DNA of 11,345 nucleotides from Acidobacteriota bacterium (GTDB lineage: Bacteria > Acidobacteriota > Polarisedimenticolia > J045), in contig CP070706.1 of the NCBI GenBank assembly GCA_020350085.1, positions 1,070,313 to 1,081,657 of the forward strand, given 5' to 3'. Positions 6,779 to 11,345 of this stretch are shown one piece after another; the stretch's first letter is position 1; the number at the start of each line of letters is the position of its first letter. The notes under the pieces were generated by a model. It was not told the origin of the DNA. It worked only from the letters and a program-made list of their open reading frames with translations, and did not search any database. Position numbers and translations under genes: made by a program.

Positions 6779-7839
6779 TAAACCGTAACCCCCAATCCAA
6801 CCCCTTCGCGGGGAAACAGCGTGCCGTGCTTGAGCACAACCGCTCCCGCGCACGGGTCGTCGAGAAGATCGAGGTGTCCGTCCAGATCCGCATACGCCAC
6901 GTTGGGCCGGGCCAGCGCGAAGTGCAGTCCGCCGGCGCTCGCCAGGGCCGACTCATCCATGCAGCCGACCAGGACCTCGAAGCGCGCTGCACGCGCGACC
7001 GCGTCGACCTCGATCGCGCGCGCGATGCCGCCGACTTTCATCAGCTTGACGTTGACCATGTCGGCGAGACCTCGCCGAGCGATGCGGAACGCGTCGCGCA
7101 ACGACACCAGGCTCTCGTCGGCCATGATCGGCAGCGGAGCGCGCCGCGTGACGCGCCCGAGTTGTTCGAGGGCGTCGCGCGGTGTGGGTTGCTCGACCAG
7201 CTCGAGACGCGCCTTGCGTGCCTCGGAGATGAAATGCAGCGACTGCTCGGCGGTGTAGCCCTGGTTGGCATCGAAGCGAAGCTCAATTCGATCGCCGACG
7301 GCCTCGCGCACGGCGAGCACGCGCTCGATGTCGTCTTCGACGACGAGGCCACCTTTGAGCTTCAGAGCACGGAATCCCTGTCTGACGCGCTCTCGCGCCT
7401 GTTCGACGGTCTCGGCCCGCGGCAGGATTCCGATGGTGACCGACGTGCGAATCCGGCTGCGGAAGCCGCCGAGAAGCTGCCACAAGGGCAGGCCGGCGAT
7501 TCTCGCCAACAAGTCGTGAAGCGCGATGTCGATACCGGCCAGCGCCGCAGGTTGGTCGGGCAAAGCTTTGCGCACCCGCTCCAACAGCAGCGTCACACGG
7601 CGCGGATCGGATCCACGAACGAGCTCTGCGATCGGGCCTTCCAGCGCAGCAAGCACGCTCTCGGTCGTCTCGCCCGTGATCTCGAGATCGGGAGCCGAGC
7701 AGCCGAACCCGCTCGGTCCGCGGTCGGTGTCGATCCGCAAAAGCACGTTTTCCGCGCGCTCGATCGTCTCGTACGCGATCTGGTATGGCGAGACCAGCTT
7801 CATCGAGACCTGCCATGCGGAGAGGCTGGTGATCTTCAT
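6778..7839 (-). CDS. Enolase-superfamily dipeptide / N-acyl amino acid epimerase (DgcA-like)
   Basis: 353 residues, the usual length for the muconate-lactonizing subgroup. The catalytic residues are all visible: the KxK motif with K160 and K162, metal ligands D190 (RFDAN), E216 (LVEQP) and D241 (MADES), and the opposite base K268 (LMKVGG). GCMDES (292-297) and the D318-L-D320 motif late in the barrel mark L-Ala-D/L-Glu-type dipeptide epimerases, where the DxD holds the substrate ammonium group. This positions two lysines for 1,1-proton transfer at an alpha-carbon. An enolase-family partner of DUF1611, DgcA, was reported as an N-acetyl-D-glutamate racemase (recalled, not checked); both substrates are open here. 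The ATG at 7839 matches the family N-terminus (MKIT). No ribosome site is obvious, so coupling to the gene ending 17 bases upstream is likely. Confidence 0.9.
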   Translation of the reverse strand: MKITSLSAWQVSMKLVSPYQIAYETIERAENVLLRIDTDRGPSGFGCSAPDLEITGETTESVLAALEGPIAELVRGSDPRRVTLLLERVRKALPDQPAALAGIDIALHDLLARIAGLPLWQLLGGFRSRIRTSVTIGILPRAETVEQARERVRQGFRALKLKGGLVVEDDIERVLAVREAVGDRIELRFDANQGYTAEQSLHFISEARKARLELVEQPTPRDALEQLGRVTRRAPLPIMADESLVSLRDAFRIARRGLADMVNVKLMKVGGIARAIEVDAVARAARFEVLVGCMDESALASAGGLHFALARPNVAYADLDGHLDLLDDPCAGAVVLKHGTLFPREGVGLGVTV

Positions 7840-7856
7840 CGTCGTTGGCCATCGAC

Positions 7857-9983
7857 TCAGTAGCGGCGCTGGTAAATCTCGTCGAGACTGAGACTCTTGA
7901 GATCCTCGATCAGCTCGACCAGATTCCGCACCATGACAGACCACATCCGTTCGCCTTTCTCGCGGCTGGCTTTCTGCGGATCGCCCATCACACCCGTGGG
8001 CGAGACGCGGGCCGTGTAGACGTACCAACCAACACTGCGCTTCGAGCTGAAATCCAAATAGTCGCTCGAGAAGCTGGGGACGCTCGTTTCCGCACGACTC
8101 ATGCGAACGAGCTCGGGTCGCAGCGCCAGAGAGGTGCTGGTCTCGATCTCGCCAGCGTGCACGTCGTTCGGCGTCTCGGCAAGGGCGTCGATATCGGCGT
8201 CGCTCGTCTCACCCGTGTCGACGCAGGTGAAGATGTGCGCGTCGCGATTGATCAACTGCGCGGCGAAGTGCAGCGCCGGTCCGTTGCCGCCGTGACCGTT
8301 GACGATGACCAGCTTGGTGATTCCGTGGCGCGCTGCGCTGATGCCGATCTCATAGACCATGCGCGAGAGCGTCTCCGGTCCGATGCTGATTGTCCCGGGA
8401 AAATCGTCGTGGTGGTACGACACACCGTAGGGAATCAGCGGCAGAACGAGCGGACGAGGATGACTGCAAGCCGCCGCGACCTCCTCCGCCAGCCGGTGCG
8501 CGTCGTAGGCATCGGTGTCGAGCGGAAGATGCGGCCCGTGCTGTTCGATGGCACCGACCGGTAGCAGGGCGACATCGACCTGCTTGAGCCGCCACTCGGC
8601 GTCAGGCCAGCTCAGCTCGCCCAGCCGATGCGTCACCGCCCCGCTGTTCGCATCACCCTGGGCCAGTCGCCGCGGCGGAGCCTCGTAAAGGTATGGACGT
8701 GAGAGTGCCTCGACAGAAAGCGGGTCGGAGACGATCCACGCTCGTCCGCGGCGCTCGACCGCCCCGTCTGCGTGTTCGAGCAGCAGTTCGGTCAGCGGTC
8801 TGCGAAGATCGGTCGGCACGGTCTCCGGGGGCGAGCGCTCCGGATCGATGCGCAGCTTCATGATCTCCGCGTGCTCGCGGGCATCCTGTGGCACCTCGAG
8901 GAGCCCCCTTTTCCCCAGCAAGAAGAACAGCTGTTCGGCTCCCGCAGACTCCTGATGGACTCCTTTCTTCGCCAGCGCGGCGAGGCACGCTTCCACCTGG
9001 TGATCGCCATAGCCGCAGCGCGTCGGATCTGCTTCGAGAGCCAGAAGCATGCCGACGATACGGCGGCACTTTTCGCACTGGCCGCAGGGCCTCATGCGCT
9101 CGCCATCTTGGTGCGCCGCGTGACACGAGACCTGATGCTGTTGAAGCTCGGGATAGCGCTCGATCAACGTCTTTTGGATCAGAAGCTCGGACAACGGCCG
9201 CAGCAAGGAGAACTGACAGATGCCCCAACCCTTGCGCTGGAAGTAGCGTGTCATCGCATTATCGAAGTAGCGAGACTGGTCGTAAAGCCCGTTGTAGTGG
9301 GTGATGCCTTTGAGCGAGAGCCGTACCGTCGTGTCGTGTTCGTTGCCGATCAGGAGCCTTCCGATGCCGCGCAGCCGCAGCAATGGCAAGGCGCCGAACA
9401 GGAACACAGCCACCGTCCAGAGACGAATCGGGTACTCGTCCGAGCGGACACGTGCGAAGTCGTCTCGGATGAACGGTAGCTGTCGCAGCATCCAAGCGAA
9501 GACGCGGTCGGCGTTGGTCCAGACCCGCGCCGTGCGAGCCACGTGAGAAGAAAAGTGACGGTAGGCGTTGACCGCCGTAAACCAATGTCGCCCGGACTCG
9601 TTGACGAAGATCGGATGCGTTTCGCACCCGAGCTCATCGAGCAGGCCGTAAGACAGAAGGCTGTCCTTTCCGCCGCTGGAGAGCACCGCGTAACGCGAAG
9701 CCTCGGGCTTCGTCTCAGCCGCCGTCGTGCGAGCGAGCTGTGTGAGGCCGTCCGGGAACAGGAGATCGGCGCGCAGATAGCTCCGCGCTCGCACCGCAGG
9801 AAGCCCGGCCGCAGCGCCGCGCAGGAACGGATTCGGGTGCAACAACTTGATCGCGTAGATCTCGCGAGCGGTGTGCGCCGCGAACTCTTCGATGAAACGC
9901 CGATCGCGACGGTCATAACAGCCGAAAAACGCGATCTCACGGCAAAAGAGCCCGTAGTTCAACGCCACCTGCGCCGCTATCAT
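7857..9983 (-). CDS. PP-loop (MurL-like) and creatininase-family fusion protein, main ORF
   Basis: 708 residues with two enzyme domains. Residues 1-370 are a PP-loop ATP-pyrophosphatase: SGGKDS at 103-108, GNEHD at 213-217, LRPLSEL at 261-267, and a zinc-type cluster C287, C300-GQ-C303-EK-C306. This order (GGKDS, NE, LRPLSEL, SC, CGxCxxC) closely resembles MurL, which epimerises UDP-MurNAc-L-Ala-L-Glu using ATP to AMP and PPi. Residues about 452-700 are a creatininase-type metal amidohydrolase: LPVGAIEQHGPH with E480 and H482, D491, NGHGGN at 562-567, and HAGEIETS at 609-616. The ATG at 9983 directly follows an in-frame TAG, and codons before it look like the missing N-terminus (see 9984-10202). 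There is no ribosome site at 9983. Substrates are unproven; glutamyl or peptidoglycan-derived compounds are inferred from the neighbours. Confidence 0.85.
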   Translation of the reverse strand: MIAAQVALNYGLFCREIAFFGCYDRRDRRFIEEFAAHTAREIYAIKLLHPNPFLRGAAAGLPAVRARSYLRADLLFPDGLTQLARTTAAETKPEASRYAVLSSGGKDSLLSYGLLDELGCETHPIFVNESGRHWFTAVNAYRHFSSHVARTARVWTNADRVFAWMLRQLPFIRDDFARVRSDEYPIRLWTVAVFLFGALPLLRLRGIGRLLIGNEHDTTVRLSLKGITHYNGLYDQSRYFDNAMTRYFQRKGWGICQFSLLRPLSELLIQKTLIERYPELQQHQVSCHAAHQDGERMRPCGQCEKCRRIVGMLLALEADPTRCGYGDHQVEACLAALAKKGVHQESAGAEQLFFLLGKRGLLEVPQDAREHAEIMKLRIDPERSPPETVPTDLRRPLTELLLEHADGAVERRGRAWIVSDPLSVEALSRPYLYEAPPRRLAQGDANSGAVTHRLGELSWPDAEWRLKQVDVALLPVGAIEQHGPHLPLDTDAYDAHRLAEEVAAACSHPRPLVLPLIPYGVSYHHDDFPGTISIGPETLSRMVYEIGISAARHGITKLVIVNGHGGNGPALHFAAQLINRDAHIFTCVDTGETSDADIDALAETPNDVHAGEIETSTSLALRPELVRMSRAETSVPSFSSDYLDFSSKRSVGWYVYTARVSPTGVMGDPQKASREKGERMWSVMVRNLVELIEDLKSLSLDEIYQRRY

Positions 9984-9986
9984 CTA
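9984..9986 (-). other. In-frame amber (TAG) codon splitting the PP-loop/creatininase gene
   Basis: On the minus strand the frame reads AAT CTG GCG TAG ATG ATA GCG. The ORFs on both sides are in the same phase. One C-to-T change (CAG to TAG) would create it. TAG also ends the dehydrogenase, TPR and enolase-family genes in this window, which argues against general reassignment of TAG to an amino acid. Confidence 0.9.
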
Positions 9987-10202
9987 CGCCAGATTCCGAC
10001 TGGCTTCGTCGTCAGGATCCAAGACCGGCTCTTCGAAGCGGTAGACCAGCTCCGTGCGCTCGGTCTTGCCCGCGCGGGTGACGGCATAGGGGGCCATCAC
10101 CCGCTGCGGCTCGACCTCGACCGGTCCGACGGCAAGTCGATCGATCACCTCCAACGCGGCCAGCGGGTCGCTCGGCGCGCGGCGCGTCTTGCGTCGATTC
10201 AT
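9984..10202 (-). CDS. N-terminal segment of the PP-loop/creatininase protein, ended by in-frame TAG
   Basis: 72 residues. The start ATG overlaps the DUF1611 stop in a classical ATGA arrangement, which marks it as a real, translationally coupled start. After a basic, low-conservation head it contains a beta-strand-like stretch: VGPVEVEPQRVMAPYAV, then TERTELVYRFEEPV. Such a strand-rich, acidic module is what one expects at the front of a MurL-like protein, before the helix beginning MIAAQVALNYG. It does not resemble a stand-alone family known to me. It is best read as the 5' part of the same gene, giving a 781-codon frame with one internal TAG. Alternatives are a genuinely split gene with reinitiation at TAGATG, or a sequencing/assembly error. 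Confidence 0.7.
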   Translation of the reverse strand: MNRRKTRRAPSDPLAALEVIDRLAVGPVEVEPQRVMAPYAVTRAGKTERTELVYRFEEPVLDPDDEASRNLA

Positions 10203-11290
10203 CGTTTCTCATCCGAGATGGCGAGCATCCGGGCCAGCGACTGGGCCAGGACCAGCGCACCGTCCAGCAGCACGTCGAACGTCTCGAGCCCCGTTTGATG
10301 CGCAATCGACTGGCAGGCCGCCCTCGTTTGTTCGGGTTTCATGTTCTCGTGGTTGATCGTGATGGCGACGACGGGCCGGCCCGAGACGATCTCGATTGCT
10401 TGGATCTGCTGTCCCAGCGCGTGCAGCGGGTAGCCCGGAAAGCCGTCGTACTCCTTGCGCGCGGGGGCGTGCTGCAACACGACGGCGTGCGGCCGCCCGG
10501 CCGCCAGAAGCTCGAATCCGCCCGGATAGGCTGGGTTCATCAGCGAGCCCTGGCCCTCGAGGACGATCACGCGCGGATCGGCCTCTTCCCAAGCGCTCCA
10601 GACGGCGTGCTCAATTTCGCCGGCAACGAAGTCGTTGATTAGCGAGTCGAGGATCAAGCCGTAGCGGACGCCCTGCATCCACGACGTCTGCCCCGTGCCG
10701 ACCAGCTCGGCCGGCATGCCGGCTTGCTCGAACGCCTCGACGAGCTTGACCGCCGTCGTGCGCTTACCGATCGCCGAGTCGGTGCCCAAGACCGCGATCC
10801 GCTGGGCCGTGACCTGCTCGATCTTGCCGCTGAAGAAGTGAAGCTGATCGCGGGGAGGCGGCTTGCGGACGTCGCGGAGTCTCACCCCGTTCGCGCGTGC
10901 CAGAGCGGCGAACTCATCGTCCTCCGACAGAAAATCGTGCAGCCCCGAGTCCACGTGCAGCCCCGCGCGAATCGCGTCGGCAACGACGCGTCGCGCTTCG
11001 GGTGGCAGGCGCCCGCCATCAGGGGCGAGTCCGATCACCAGGTGCGTGGCAGGTGCCGCGTCCGCCTCGGCCCGCGAAATCGCGTGCGCGAGATTGGCAA
11101 CGAGCGGAATACCGTTGGACCGGCCGTCGAGCACTTCCCCGGCGTCCGCTCCGGCGTGACGCGCGCTGATCACCGACATCACCCGGTAGCGGCGCGTGAA
11201 TCGGACCAGCCCATGCGCGGTCTTGCCGTTCGGCGTGCCGAAGCCGCCGTCGCAATAGACGATCGCGTTGCCTTCGGGAAGCGCGCTCAT
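10199..11290 (-). CDS. DUF1611 family P-loop protein (DgcN-like)
   Basis: 363 residues in two domains. The N-terminal Rossmann-like domain (about 1-145) includes CDGGFGTPNGKTAHGLVR and THLVIGLAPDGGRLPPE (83-99), and LHVDSGLHDFLSED (111-124). The C-terminal P-loop domain carries Walker A GTDSAIGKRT (169-178), VGTGQTSWMQG (197-207) and a Walker-B-like VIVLEGQGSLMNPAYP (241-256). This is the DUF1611 architecture (PF07755 with its N-terminal partner). I recall DgcN, reported to make N-acetyl-D-glutamate in D-Glu catabolism, as a member paired with the enolase-family racemase DgcA; the presence of such an enzyme two genes downstream supports that relation. Other DUF1611 proteins are uncharacterised, so the reaction is not assured. 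The ATG at 11290 overlaps the upstream stop (TGATG), and the stop overlaps the next start (ATGA). Confidence 0.88.
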   Translation of the reverse strand: MSALPEGNAIVYCDGGFGTPNGKTAHGLVRFTRRYRVMSVISARHAGADAGEVLDGRSNGIPLVANLAHAISRAEADAAPATHLVIGLAPDGGRLPPEARRVVADAIRAGLHVDSGLHDFLSEDDEFAALARANGVRLRDVRKPPPRDQLHFFSGKIEQVTAQRIAVLGTDSAIGKRTTAVKLVEAFEQAGMPAELVGTGQTSWMQGVRYGLILDSLINDFVAGEIEHAVWSAWEEADPRVIVLEGQGSLMNPAYPGGFELLAAGRPHAVVLQHAPARKEYDGFPGYPLHALGQQIQAIEIVSGRPVVAITINHENMKPEQTRAACQSIAHQTGLETFDVLLDGALVLAQSLARMLAISDEKR

Positions 11291-11345
11291 CAGCCGCGTC
11301 CCGTGAGGATCACCACGTACCGGTCACCGGGCAGCGGCTCCTTGC
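11290..11345 (-). CDS. C-terminal end of an unidentified upstream gene (5' part outside window)
   Basis: Of the three minus-strand frames, only one stays open from the window edge to the DUF1611 start. It ends KEPLPGDRYVVILTGRG and TGA, with that stop overlapping the ATG of the next gene by one base (TGATG). Eighteen codons are too few to name a family. The VVILTGRG ending is reminiscent of the C-terminus of fold-type II PLP enzymes such as threonine-synthase-like proteins, but that is only a hint. The overlap shows that the operon continues to the right of the window. Confidence 0.5.
   Translation of the reverse strand, partial: KEPLPGDRYVVILTGRG

Noticed and set aside
6593..6853. Small minus-strand ORF in the gap between the TPR and enolase-family genes
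   Set aside because: It begins inside the enolase-family gene out of phase, with no ribosome site and no recognisable content.
6730..7863. 377-residue plus-strand open frame opposite the enolase-family gene
   Set aside because: The minus strand carries a complete set of enolase-superfamily catalytic residues, and the plus frame has none of any family.
7840..8028. Upstream extension of the enolase-family gene to 8028
   Set aside because: It would overlap the 3' end of the creatininase-domain gene. Family proteins begin at MKIT (7839), which gives the standard length.

Overview
The window is about 11.3 kb of high-GC DNA from a Gram-negative bacterium. Evidence for this is a lipoprotein with a lipobox, an exported OmpA-like protein with calcium-binding type-3 repeats, and GC-rich third codon positions throughout. 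The style fits a proteobacterium or a myxococcal/deltaproteobacterial relative, but no marker fixes the taxon. Every supported gene lies on the minus strand. The long plus-strand reading frames look like shadows. No tRNA, rRNA, CRISPR array, transposase or prophage gene was seen.

In transcription order (right to left), the first block is a tight operon at 11345-6778. It holds the last 18 codons of an unidentified gene, a P-loop DUF1611-family protein, a long ORF, and an enolase-superfamily dipeptide-epimerase-like enzyme. The long ORF joins a PP-loop (ATP pyrophosphatase) domain resembling the peptidoglycan glutamate epimerase MurL to a creatininase-type amidohydrolase. Junctions are TGATG, ATGA and a 17-base gap. 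DUF1611 (DgcN-like) and enolase-family (DgcA-like) proteins are, as I recall, paired in a described D-glutamate catabolic route. The operon may therefore handle D-/L-glutamate or glutamyl peptides, possibly from peptidoglycan. The long ORF carries an in-frame TAG at 9984-9986, immediately followed by ATG, which splits off a 72-residue N-terminal segment.

The second block is a TPR lipoprotein (6553-5486) flanked by hairpins. The third, 5311-2736, is probably one transcription unit: a D-2-hydroxyacid dehydrogenase, a metallo-beta-lactamase-fold hydrolase and a YciO-type protein, preceded by an extended -10 promoter candidate. The fourth is a multi-pass protein with repeated 'conserved TM helix' units of the MscS-related/CmpX type (2406-892), after a 329-bp gap rich in inverted repeats. 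The fifth is the start of an OmpA-like outer-membrane protein with type-3 repeats (817-1), cut by the window edge.

The most notable points are the glutamate-epimerase-like operon with two unrelated possible epimerases plus an amidohydrolase, the MurL-like/creatininase fusion, and the in-frame amber codon inside it.
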